Assembly (NCBI GenBank): GCA_013398955.1
Contig: VWPU01019061.1
Coordinates: 1-64,000 of the forward strand
Length of the DNA: 64,000 nucleotides
Origin: Callaeas wilsoni
Taxonomy: Eukaryota > Chordata > Aves > Passeriformes > Callaeidae
Reading direction: 5' to 3'
Shown: in pieces, positions 1 through 11,060 of the stretch
How the letters are laid out: each line of letters starts with the position of its first letter
Numbering within the stretch: the first letter of the stretch is position 1
Program-made: the position numbers and the translations under genes
Notes under the pieces: model-generated
Told to the model about the DNA's origin: nothing
Database searches by the model: none
What the model saw: the letters and a program-made list of their open reading frames with translations, nothing else

Positions 1-741
1 CACTCACACTCACACTCTCCCTCACAGTCCCCGCCCCCGCCGCGCAGGGCCCGCCCCCATTGGCTGTCCTGCCCGGGGGGCGGGGCACCGCGCACGGACC
101 AATCGCTTGTCTCCAGCGCGGCTCCGCTGCCCCGTTTCGTGTGCGGGCGCCGCCGTGGTTGTTGAGGGCGCTGTCTCTGCCCCTCTCCCCTCAGGACGGC
201 CCTCTCCGAGAGGCCGGGCGGGAGCAGCGCTGGGCACCCCCCGAGCCCCCGCGCGCGCCCCAAAACCTGCTCAAGCCCCAGCTGTGGCGTCTCGCACCCC
301 AGGGCGGAGCCCACCCCCATCCCAGAGCCATCAGCACTGCGGTTGGTTTTTTTCTCTCCTTTTTCTCCTCCTTTATAAAGTGCCGTTTGTACGTATTGAC
401 CTTACAAAAGCAGGTTAAAACCTCGGGCCGGGCGCACACCTCTTCTGGGGCTGCCCCAGCCCGGCCTAGGCCTTTCTAGTGTTCGTTGTGCAGGTGAGAG
501 GTGACAGGTGACCCTGCACCGGTGACACCGCACCAGGGACAGCCTTCATCTGTCCGGTAGGGTCTGGGACACGAGAGTCCAGGATGGGGACATGAGTCCA
601 GTGCAAGGACACAGGGTGGGGGTTACACCCCTCCCCAGAGGGGGGGACCCTTCAGACTCAGAGTGTGGCACCGTGGTGGCCAAGGATGTGGTGGCTGAGG
701 ACACAGCCCTGAGGACACGGTGGCCAGAGACATGGCCCCGC
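1..741. other. CpG-rich stretch left of MFSD12; possible 3' end of the neighbouring plus-strand gene
   Basis: No exon was recognised here. The first 120 bases hold an inverted CCAAT box (59-63), a GC box (about 75-85) and a direct CCAAT box (99-103), which look promoter-like. At 372-379 TTTATAAA is followed on the plus strand by a GT-rich tract, which could be a plus-strand cleavage site. In human the next gene here is FZR1, pointing towards MFSD12, so its 3' UTR would be expected at this edge. That assignment rests on synteny alone. The part next to 742 would be the MFSD12 3' UTR if the distal last exon is used. Confidence 0.3.
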
Positions 742-3700
742 TCAGTTGACGGTGCTGCTCCGGCTCTCTTCCTCAGCGCTCCCGGTGCCACTTTCAGGGG
801 TCCTGGTGCTGCTCAGACCCCGCAGGCCAACAGCACCTGGAGGAAGAGGAGGAAGCGGCAGGTCAGGAGAGATGGCAGCACGAGGTGACCCAGACGTCCT
901 GGCCTGGCCCTCCTGGACTCTTCTGCTAGCACCAGGGGCCTGACCCAGCAGGGCCCCAAGCAGCACGAGGGGTCCGTGCTGTTCCCCCACCCTACAGCAA
1001 GGCACTGGCACCCAGACAGGCAGAACAGGCACTGAGCAGGGGTGTTGGCTCCCCAGCCTGGCAAAGGTCACCCCACCGTCCCCCATGTTTGCTGCCAGCA
1101 CATGGAGCTGCCCCTGACACACCTTGGAGCCTCAGGGCCAGTGTGGCCATGACTGGGCGAGGGGAGTATGTGTTGCCTCCCCCGAGGGCACAGCAAGCAG
1201 ACACAGCTCCTCTCTGAGGGCAGCAGCAGAAGCGGGACAATGGCCCTGCCCTGTGTCCTACCATGAGGGTTCCCCCGAGAGTGTGGCCGCCGCCAGCCCA
1301 GTGACGACAGGGCTCCCACTGCTGCCCCTCTGGGGCCATCTGCAATGACACTGCGGCTTTAGCCCAGGCTGGCACTGACCATGGGGCTCCCAGTGCCCTC
1401 AGCCCCACGCCCAGCTGCCCCCAAGTGCTCAGCCCCACTCACGGTAGCGGATCCGGATCGGCCACACCATGATGCAGCAGAGAGTGGTGACAGCGGCAAT
1501 GGCGATGCCACCGGTGACCAGCACCATCACCCAGCGGTAGAAGTCGACGCAGGCAGGGCAGCACAGCTCAGTCCTGTGGAGACAGGCAGGGATGTGGCTG
1601 GAGGCTGGGACTGGAGTCCCAGGCTACGGACAGTGGTCCCACGTCCTCAGAGTCAGGACTGGTTCCCACCAGGGTGCAAGGGAACGGCGCAGGACAAGGA
1701 GATCCCCAGGATGTGGCTTGGGCCCTCATCCAAGGCTGGGAGAGAAGGTGAAGAAGGATTTAAGACAAATCAGAGCTGGAGAAGAGAAGGCTCCAGGGAG
1801 AGCTTACAGCCCCTTCTAGTGCCTAAGGGGGCTTCAGGAGAGCTGGAGAGGGACTTTGGACAAGGGCCTGGAAGGACAGGACAAGGGGGAATGGCTTCCT
1901 ACTGGCAGAGGGCAGGGATAGATGGGATATTGGGAAGGAATTGTCGGCTGTGAGGTGAGGCCCTAGCAGAGGTTGCCCAGAGCAATTGTGGCTGCCCCTG
2001 GATCCCTGAAAGTGTCCAAGGCCAGGCTGGACAGGGCTTGGAGCAACCTGGTGTAGTGGAAAGTGTCCCTGCCCATGGCCAGGAGTGGAAGAAGATGAGC
2101 TTTAAGGTCCCTTCCAATCCAAACCATTCTAGGATTCTATAAATCCAAGCGAGTTCCCTCCCATGCCTCTTGCTCCAACCCTAGAATATTTCCTCATGGC
2201 CCCCCAGCGATGAGGGGGTCCCAGCTCTGCAGAGACACTTACGGGCAGGGGTGCAGGCTCTGGATTGCCATCACAGCCAGGCCATTGGCCATCTTGTCCG
2301 TGAAGCTCATGGCACCGTAGACAAACGCGCCGCTGTGCTGCGGGAGGAAAGGGAACCATGCTGGGCCATGCAGCCCTGTGTGCCCTCTCATGGGAAAAGC
2401 CCTCACTGCAGCAGAGCAGCAGAGCACGGGGCACAGCACTCACAGGGCACAGCACAGAGCAGAGCCGCCTCTCAGCATCTCCATCCCCAAACCCTAACCA
2501 GTGCCCACACAGCCTGTGGGTTCTGTGCCTGCTGTGCCCCCCCCCATCTCACCAGGAGCAGCAGCCGTACCGTGTTGGTGCCGATGAGATCTGCAGTCAT
2601 GGACAGGGAGGTGACCAGGATGGTGGCTGAGCCAGCCCCGAGCAGCACGGCCAGCCCGTAGATCTCATCTCCCATCGGCCTGGCCAGGGCCACCCAGGAG
2701 GCGAAGGCCAGAACCACCAGGATGCCCACAAAGTAAGTCAGCTGGGATGGGGACGGGCAGAGGGAGAAGGGAGAGTTCAGACATCAGCTGGCACTCGGTG
2801 AGGGAGGAGCAAGCAGGGAGGGCACGGGGCCAGCATTGCCCAGGACCCATGAGGGACAGGCCTGGCTCTGTCTCAGCTGTATTTAAACTAGGAGACCCCA
2901 AAGGCAGGTCCTTTCTGTACTCCAGGTTGTTCTGCAGCCCAAGAGTTGAGCCCCAGGCAGAGTTGTGGGAGTGTATCTGTGAGGGCAGAGGACACTCCGC
3001 TGGCACCCAACAGCATGGAGGGGACACACTGAGGGGCAGGTCCCTGCTGCTGGCACTGCAGACCCTGTGCCCACCCAGGCCAGTGGGTACCACCAGTGTA
3101 GCCAGACCCCTCTGCCCCTGATGGGCACCACAGGGCTCTGCTGCCCAGTCAGGCCTGCATGGGACATGGTAACTCTGGGCCAGCACTGCCTTCCCCAGCC
3201 CCAGGGATGTGGAAGACAGGCCCTCGCACCCATCCCTGCCCACCACCCCCAGTCCCAGAAGGACCCACATGCCCACCCCTACCCACCACTCCTAGTCCCA
3301 GCGGGACCCATGCATGCAGTGGGTGGTTGCTGGCAGAGGGTCCATGAGGGGTCCCTGCTCTCCAGCTCAGGTGTGCCAGGAGCTCTGCTCACCGCCAGGA
3401 TTTGGCCCCTGGGCCTCTCCTGGGGTCAAACTCCAACCTCTCCAGCATGCTGGACTCACATTCCGACCGATCCATTTGTTCACAGGCTTCATGAGGAATG
3501 AGGAGAGGAACCCACTGATGTACATCACTAGGGGAATGGTGGCAATATACTTCTGCAAGGGACAAGGATAGGGAGGAGATGAGCCCCAGGCTGTAAGAGG
3601 ACACCTTCCCACTCTCCCCTGGACCAGCCCTGCGCCCACCTTGGAGAGCAGCAGCGAGTTGGTCAGGTACATGGCGATGTAGGTCTGGGACAGGTTGACA

Positions 3701-6700
3701 ATGAGGCGGGTGGCCATGTAGAGCACCGCGACCTGTGAGGGGACAGGGCCAGGGCATCACTGCTCAGCCCATGGGAAGGACCTTCCCATCCCAACTGTCA
3801 TGGCACAGGTGCCCAGCGGGAAGGGGATGGCCCCTCTGAGGTGGTGGATGGGTGCCCAGAACAGCCCCTGTCTCCATCCCCACCTGCACTTGGGCAAGTC
3901 CTGTGGCTGCAGGACACCGAGGGTGCCCAGGCAGGGCAGCAGCCCAGGCCAGGGGAGTCCTGCCCAGCCATACCTGGTAGAAGGAGGGCTCCAGCAGCCA
4001 GTCCTTCCAGAGCAGCAGCGGGTGTGGGGGACCCAGGGGCTCCTTGTGCAGCAATGGGGTGCTCTCCTCTGGCTCAGGCAGCACCCCTGGTGGGTATGGC
4101 TTCTCCTTGGTGCCCAGGTGGAAGATGAGGGAGAACACGGCCCCCAGCCCCACCACGATAAGGGCCAAGTTCTGGTGAGGCAGTGGGGGTGAGCAAAGCA
4201 GTGAGGGCAGTGCATCATCAGCTCACCAGCAGTTTGGAGGGTAAGGAGGGGTGCCCAAACCCCAGGGAGGGCTCAGTGTGGCTCTTGCCCAGTTGGTGAG
4301 GTTCTAGAGCACTGCCCCCTGACTCCCTCCAGTACTTCCCCAGCTGAGCCATGGGAAGAGGGAGCCCCCAGGGACTGTGCCCTGCCACTCACCCGAAACA
4401 CAGGGATGTCCTGTGGGCCCAGGTGCTCCATGTGGTCGGGCTGGTCTGTCTGGAAGTTCAGCAGGAGCCAGGTCAAGCCGTACACAGTGATGTTGGCCAT
4501 GACGGTGAAGGCATACCTGAGAGGAAGGAAACCTCGCCATGATGCAGAGGGACCAGCATGGGGACAGCACAGCAGGACACCTTGGCCCACGGCTGCCCTC
4601 CAAGCCAGATGTGCTACAGTTTCTGCACCCCAGTGTCATGGCTGAGGCAACACCTCTGAGGGCACAAGGCACCTGGCCAGGCATCAGCCTTACTGGTGCA
4701 ACTCCCAGTGTGCCCAATCCAGGCCTCGGGGCATGACTGGAAGGAAATCAAGATTCCTACAGGTCAGTCTCTTCCCCCTCCAGGCACAGCTCACCTCTGC
4801 TTCAAGGATGCCATGAGCTGCCTGACCCAGTGTTCCCAGAGTGGGACCACTCAGCCCCATGGTTACCCCACATCCTCCCTGCTCACCCTGTTCCATGGGA
4901 TAAACACCCCTCCCACATCTCAGTCCTGACAGAGATGAGCCAAGTGCACTGCCCACCTGGCCCTGGGGACATCTCACCTCCAGTCCCCATAGCCATGCCC
5001 AGCTCTCCTCAAGGGCATCTGGGAGGGACAGTCCCTCCCCGAAATGCCACCATCCATTCCCAAAGGAGAATTGTCCCCAGCTCAGGGAAGTGTCCCACGG
5101 GCTGTGTCACTGACATCCCTGGCATCAAGATATTCCCTCCTGGCAACAAAGGCTTTGGGCCACCAACCCAGGACCACTGTTCTTTGGCACATCCCACAGG
5201 ACATCTACATAGCCCAGTCCTTGTCCTGCCATGCTGAGGTCTCTGGTGTGCCACAGCACCAGGGATCTCCTGTCACACAGTGATGGAACCCAGCATGGGC
5301 AGGGCAGCTCCCCTGGGCCCAGGGGACCCCCAGGTGTGTCTGTGCTCACCTGAAAGCCGTGAGTTCCACCTTCCCATGGTCACTGCTCACTAGCTCGGGG
5401 ATGAGGGCCAGGTGGGACACCTGCGTGGCTGCCCAGCCAAACTGGAAGATGACGATGAAGGGGAGGTAGTAGATGAAGGCTGCCCACTGTGGAGTGCTCT
5501 CCCTGCAGGCCAGGCAGGGGCTGAAGACAAAGGGAAAGGACACGAGGACACAGGTGGTGCCTGGGAAGAGAGTGGAGCAGTGAGAGGCTGCACACCTGGC
5601 TGGGACTCCAATGTGACACAGACAGCCCTCTCCAGGAGAGGTTCTACCCCGGAGCTGGGGAGGGAGGTGGGCCCCTTCTCCAGCCAGATGAGACACGTGG
5701 AGCTCCAGACACACCCTCAGCCCATCCTGCACAGGAAATGTCCTTCCCTCTGGCACCCAGCACAGACAGACACCCCCCAGCCAAGGTCCTTCCCCAGCAC
5801 AGCGCTGGTACTGCTCTGTCCCCTCAAGACATCATGACAGACCCTCACTGTCACACCCACAGTCACCAAGAGGTTCTTGCTGTCCCCAGGTGCAGATAAC
5901 CAGTCAGATAAGCCCTCCCTGCTGCCTGCCCGTGGTGATATGGCACCCCTAGGCTGGGAGGGCTCTGGGTGTCCCACGGGCACTGGCACCCCGTCTGTCT
6001 TCACGTCCCCTCTCCCGTGGGGCTGGCAGAGAGAGAGAGAGCCATGCTTCTGCCACACTCACAGGCATCACCCGCAGCATGACAGGGTGACACAGAGCCA
6101 TGGGCAGCTCTGGGAAGGCTCCGCTGAGTCAGGGACACCGGAGCCAGGCTCCTCCCTCTGCTGTGGTGTGACAGCACAGGGACGCTGCCTGGGGACGCTG
6201 CGTGTGGGGACGCTGTGTGTAGGGACCCTTTGTGGGGCAGACAGGCCAGCGTGGCCTCTCCCTCCCCGTTCCCAAAGTTACAGAGTCTATCTGCCAAGCG
6301 GCTCCACAGGCCCCCAGGCCCCGATGCAGAGCCTGGTGCCCTGTCCCACATGTCCCCCTGTACTGTCCCACATGTCCCCAGCTTCACTGCGTGCTGATGA
6401 AGAGCTGTTCCTAGATCTGAGGGGAATCTGCTTTGCCAGGTCCCCAAGGTACCCTCTCCACTTTGCAAGAACCTCTCTTCCTCATGAATGATTCCTCTTC
6501 CTCCCACCCATGAAGGGCAATTCCTCCTCCTCCTCCTCGCTCCCACACGGCACAGCCATGCGGGGCCAGGGCAAAGCCAAGGGCAAAGCCAAGGGCAGCA
6601 GTGACAATCCCAGCCCAGCCTCATCCATCCCCCCAAGGGATGCTGGGTTCCCACATTGGCTCACAGTTGGCTTTGGTGCTCCAGGAGCTCCGAAGGACAG

Positions 6701-9700
6701 GGGACTCAGGCACACGTGGTGCCTCTGCCCCAGACAAACCACAGGCATAGGAAGGTCCAAGAAGGCTCAAACCAGCCCAGATCCTCTCTGTTCCCTGGGT
6801 TTTAACTGGACCCAGATGAGGGGCGAGGGTCCCAGGGCCCCACAGGGTCAGGCTCTGCGGCCCCCTGAGGGCTGTGAGGGCTCCCAGGGGAGCACTGGGG
6901 CAGGAGCTGTGGGACCCGGCTGCTGCAGCCTCCAGGGCTGCTCCTGTGCCCACCCACGAGCCATCGCCACCAGCACAACCACAGGAGTGTCACCTCCTCC
7001 TCATGGCCCCCTGGGACAGGCAGTGCCCACCACCACAGTCACCCCAGTGGCCACCACATGGAGCTGTGCCACTCTGTCACAGGGCTGCACCCCAACACCC
7101 ATGTACCCCAAGTGCCCAGGAGTGGCTGCAGAGTCAGAGGGGGCCTAGGGACCCCCTGCTCTCCCAAGCGCGGCCATGGGAGCCCCCCCAAGACCATCCT
7201 GCCCACCCCTGCAGCACCCCTGGGCAGGCAAAGGCCCAGATTCTCATCTCTGGTCCCGTGGGGCAGGATCATGAGAATGCCAGGCTGCTGGGCACAGGCG
7301 CGTGGGGCAGGGATTTTGGAACAGCACTGCCAGACAGGCTCAGACAGGCATCAAAGAGACGCCTGCCCTTCCTCCTCACTGCGGCAGGAAGCTGGACCCC
7401 AAAAAAGAGCTGGCGAGCAGGCAGAGACACCCGGGACCGCCTGTGGAAACACCCGGGACCGCGGCCGGGAGATGCCACCGATAGCAACCCGTGGTGTCTT
7501 CCCCCGCCCCGAGGCTGCGGTTTCACGTTTCCTCTGATCTGAGCACGGGTTTGCCACCGGACGAGACACCCCGCTCCCACACAACACCCGTGTGTGATCG
7601 AGGGAGCCGAGCGGTCCCGGCACAGCCGGCTCGGGTGCGTCTGCCGCCACCACTGGTCACTCTGTGGTCAGCCAAGGTGGGCACTGGGGAAGCCCCCGCC
7701 TTGGGAATAACCCACGCTCCAGCCTGGAAACAGCCTGCATCCCTGCTCCAGCCCCTGTCCCTGCTCCAGCCCCTGTTCCTGCTCCAGCCCCCATCCCTCT
7801 CCAGCCCCCATCCTTGCTCCAGTCTCCATCCCTCTCCAGCCACCATCCCTGCTCCAGCCTGCCCTGGGCTGTGCTCTGCTCCCCGCAGCCTCCATGCAAG
7901 GCCTGAGTTAGGAGTTCCCCTCTGTGCTCGCGGGGCAGCACCCGGCTGGAGCAGGGGGAAGAAACAGCTCCGGCCACTTCCCTAAATCTACGGTGCCGAT
8001 GCGGCTGACACTGGGGTGGGGGTGAAGCTGCCCCCTCAGCGCTCTCCCCGACTCATCAAGCCAAGCTCCAGCGAGGTCAGACACCTTATCAGGCTGTTGT
8101 TGAGTTGCACGAAGCGGTTGGTCGAGATAAATTTGGGATCAAGATAAGAGCACCCACATTGCAACTGTCCTCCCCCCATGCGGGTCTGCTCCGGGTGGGG
8201 CAGCGCCCGGTCGTTACGAGGGTTGTTACCGATGGCTATTTCTTCCACCAACTGCCTCGTCCCCAGTGCCAGCTAAGCAGGATGTGCAGGCTCCTGCACC
8301 AGTCACAGCACCAAGGACCCCTCTTCATGCTGTCCCCTCAGAGAGGGACCCCGATAGATGGGTCCCCACCAGCCCCTGCACTCCGTTGCATTTTTTGACC
8401 CAGGGCACAATGCAAGATGAACCTGTCGATAATTCCTGTGAGCCAGACCCTCCTGTGTATCCCATGGCTGTACCCCACTGCTGGCCCCGGGGTGCCCAGC
8501 CCCAGCACAGCGAAGGGCCCCACGCCGTAGGGTCCCCCCGGGGACACCGAGAGCTGCTCAGGAAGCACCTGGGCTTTTGGGAAAGCTGAGATTCTATTGC
8601 TGGTCTTGGTTTTGCTGCAGCTCCAAGGTCTGAGCACGTGGCTCTCATCCCAACTCACTGCCACCCACAGGCACAAAGCCCGAGGGACAGTGGGGAGCCC
8701 CTCGCGGTGGGATGGTGCCCAGGCAGGACAGGGACACCATGGTGCCCTTCCCCCATCCAGGCTCAGCATCCCGCTGGCCCCTAAACATGGAGCACCTCTG
8801 TCCCCACCTCGCTGCTGCAGGGGATCCCAGAAAGGCACCTTCCGGGCTATCCCCTCCTCACAGGGCACCCCCGGCCCATCTCCTGTCACCCAGGGCATTG
8901 CCAATACACTAAAGCCCCTTCGCCCTCCACAGGGCACCCCAAAAGCCCCCAGGGCAGCCCCTGGGGCTGCTCCCTTCCACCCCAGGGCATGCAATTCTGC
9001 TCACCCCTGGGGCTGCCCCTCTCCAGCTGGGGGGACCCTGTCCCCACCTCACTGCCACACAATGATCCCCCTCCCCAGAAAGGCTCCCACATCTTCAGGG
9101 AGACCTCCATGCCACAAGGCATCCCGGTTCCTCCCTGCTCCAAGGAACCCCCAGGGTGATCCTCCCAACCCAGAAAGGCATTCTTGGTCTTGTTCCCCCT
9201 CTTCCAGTGCACCCCAGACGTGTACCCTGGGGCTGATCCTGTACCCCAGAGAGGCTCCTCCAGGGTCACCCATGTCCACCCGCGGCCCCTCAGCAGAGTG
9301 TCCCCCACCCATGCTCCCCCAGCAGAGCTGCTTGGAGCCAATCCTCTCCACCAGCATCCCCCAGCAAAACCCTCCCAGCTGTCCCCCACCCTGGGCACCC
9401 TAGAAAGGTTCCCCCAGGGTCATCTCTTTCTTCTTAGGGCACCCCAGAAAGGTTCCACTTGTTAGACCCCACTCAGGGCACCTCAGAAAGGCTCCTTGGG
9501 GCCACCCTTCTCCCTTCTGGGCACCCTGGCAGGGTGTCTCCCACCCTCGGCATCCCAGAAAAGCTCCCCCAGGGCCACCCATTTTCACACATCACCTTGC
9601 ATAGGCACCCTCGGCGCACTCCCTCAGGGCACCCCAGAAAGGTGCCCCCAGGGCCATCCTCTCCACTCAGAGCATCCCAGAAAGGCTCCTCCAGGTGACC

Positions 9701-10833
9701 CCCAACCCACAGCACCCCAGAAAGTCTCCCTCACAGCCACACTCCTCCCCTCCCCTAGCCAAAGCCTCTCGGGGTTATCCATCTCTTATCTTTGGCACTC
9801 CAGCAGTGTGCCCCACCCATGGCACCCCAAAAAGGCTCCCTTGTGTGTCCCCCAACCCAGGCACCCCAAAAAGGCTCCCCATGGCCATTCATCTCCATCT
9901 GGGCCGCCCCAGAAAGGCTACCCTGGGGCCACCCATTTTCACCCAAGACACCTTGGATAGGTATCCTTGGGGCCCCCTCTTCCGGGCATCCCAGAAAGGT
10001 TCTGTGCGTCCTTCAACACCGAACAACACAGTAGGGTCCCCCGGGGCCACCCCTCTCCACTTAGAGCATCCTAGAAGGGCTCTGGATGTCCCCCAACACA
10101 GACACTCCAGAAAGTCTCCCCAGGGTCACCCATCTCCACCTACAGCACCCCAAAAAGGCTCCCCTGCGGCCATCCCTCTTCACTTAGAGCATCCCAGAAA
10201 GGCTCTCCTGGATGTCCCCCACCACAGACACACGGAAAAGTTCCCCTGCGGCCATCCCTCTCTACTTACAGCATCCCAGCAAAGTTCCCCCCTCAGATGT
10301 CGCCCATTCAGGACACCCCGGAAAGGCTCCCCTGGGGCCATCTATCTTCACTTAAGAGCATCTCAGATGGCGGCGTCCCCCACCCAGAGCACCCCAGCAA
10401 AGCCTCTCAGGGTCACCGCTTTCCCTCCCGGGCACCCTAGAAAGGCTCTCCCGGGGTCACCCCTCTCCACCCAGCTCCCCCCATCAGAGCTCCCGGTCCC
10501 CCGCACTCCCCGTCCAGGTGCCCCCAGTCCCTCCAGTCCCCCGCACCCACCGGCCAGGTGCCAGCCTTTCCTACGCCCGTAGCGGCCGCAGCCGTGGGCC
10601 CGGTCGGCCTCGAAGCCGAGCAGGGGCGTGCAGAGCCCGTCGGCCGCCTGCCCGGCGAGGAGCAGCGCGCCGGCCGCGCCGTGCCCGTAGCCCAGCACGG
10701 CGTGCAGGAAGGGCAGCAGGTAGGTGAACCACAGCGCCGAGCACGCGTCGTTCAGGAAGTGCCCGCACGCGAAGCTGAGGCGCGCCCGCAGCGGCAGCGC
10801 CGGGGCCGCGGGAGACTGCGGGGGCTCCGCCAT
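742..10833 (-). CDS. MFSD12: MFSD12, major facilitator superfamily domain-containing protein 12
   Basis: MFSD12 is a 12-helix MFS protein of lysosomes and melanosomes, needed for cysteine import and linked to pigmentation (family knowledge). Coding exons, 5' to 3' on the minus strand: 10833-10551, 5560-5350, 4516-4393, 4171-3974, 3732-3640, 3552-3460, 2741-2571, 2337-2243, then one starting at 1573. All have AG/GT borders in frame. The protein starts MAEPPQSP and includes [50 protein letters not shown] and [17 protein letters not shown], closely matching human MFSD12. The 3' end is uncertain. A GTGAGT donor after 1443 joins in frame to an acceptor at 837-838 and a last exon 836-742 ending [12 protein letters not shown] (497 aa). 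Reading through instead gives REWG and a stop at 1429 (470 aa). Human MFSD12 is 480 aa. Confidence 0.93.
1770..2145 (+). mobile_element. CR1 LINE 3' fragment in MFSD12 intron 8
   Basis: The fragment reads from the typical CR1 phrase 'ctggagaagagaaggctcc' through 'tgtccctgcccatgg' to the tail 'ccattctaggattctata'. It is 5'-truncated, as most CR1 copies are, and lies antisense to MFSD12 between exons 8 and 9. Confidence 0.9.
6180..6235. repeat. Short tandem repeat, about 16 bp unit
   Basis: The motif 'gggacgctg' occurs three times at a spacing of 16-18 bases inside MFSD12 intron 1. Nothing else is apparent in it. Confidence 0.6.
7735..7865. repeat. Pyrimidine-rich tandem repeat (ctccagcccc...)
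   Basis: The phrase 'ctgctccagcccc' and shortened forms of it recur about nine times with 16-20 base spacing in MFSD12 intron 1. The plus strand is almost free of G-runs, so the transcribed (minus) sense is G-rich. Confidence 0.75.
8086..8147. promoter_or_regulatory. Cluster of three GATA motifs in MFSD12 intron 1
   Basis: TTATCA (8086-8091, minus-strand TGATAA), AGATAA (8125-8130) and AGATAA (8142-8147) fall within 62 bases of lower-GC sequence surrounded by GC-rich repeats. The motif matches are visible; enhancer activity is only inferred. Confidence 0.3.
8815..10485. repeat. Degenerate minisatellite, 40-43 bp unit, MFSD12 intron 1
   Basis: About 25 copies of a unit of the form 'gcaccccagaaaggctccc' followed by 'ccaggg(t/g)ccaccc' fill roughly 1.7 kb. 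Core copies near 9634, 9675, 10107, 10150, 10193, 10232, 10275 and 10315 are spaced 39-43 bases; others are farther apart because intervening copies have decayed. The array begins only some 65 bases downstream of the exon 1 donor (10550-10549). Open frames through it are low-complexity artefacts. Confidence 0.92.
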
Positions 10834-11060
10834 GGCCCAGCCAGAGCCCGCGGGCACAGCGGCGGGACGGGCCCGGCGGGAGGGACCGGCAGGGAATGGG
10901 AGGGGACAGGGAGGGACAGAGAGGGAGAAGGGAGGAGATGGCAGGGACGGGGAGGGACCGGCCGCGACCGGTGATCCCCCGCATCGCCCGGGGCTGCGGC
11001 TTCCTGGGCGCGGAGAGCGGGGGTGACCCGCGCGGGGGGAGGCGGGGGCGGGTGAGCGCT
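10834..11060 (-). promoter_or_regulatory. MFSD12 promoter and 5' UTR region
   Basis: This stretch just upstream of the MFSD12 ATG is very GC- and CpG-rich, with purine-rich 'ggga' runs on the plus strand, and has no TATA box. It merges leftward with exon 1, which is itself CpG-dense. It is assigned as the MFSD12 CpG-island promoter by position; no start site can be fixed from sequence alone. Confidence 0.55.

Noticed and set aside
742..1122. The full 126-codon minus-strand frame as a separate gene
   Set aside because: Only the last 32 codons after the acceptor at 837-838 make sense as an MFSD12 tail; upstream residues have no support.
8815..10485. Possible CRISPR-like array
   Set aside because: Units are degenerate and contiguous without unique spacers of constant length, and the DNA is clearly vertebrate.
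9695..10582. A 295-codon plus-strand open frame with repeated Pro/His/Ser-rich segments
   Set aside because: It is a read through the 40-43 base minisatellite; the unit drifts in length, composition is low complexity, and it is antisense to MFSD12 exon 1.
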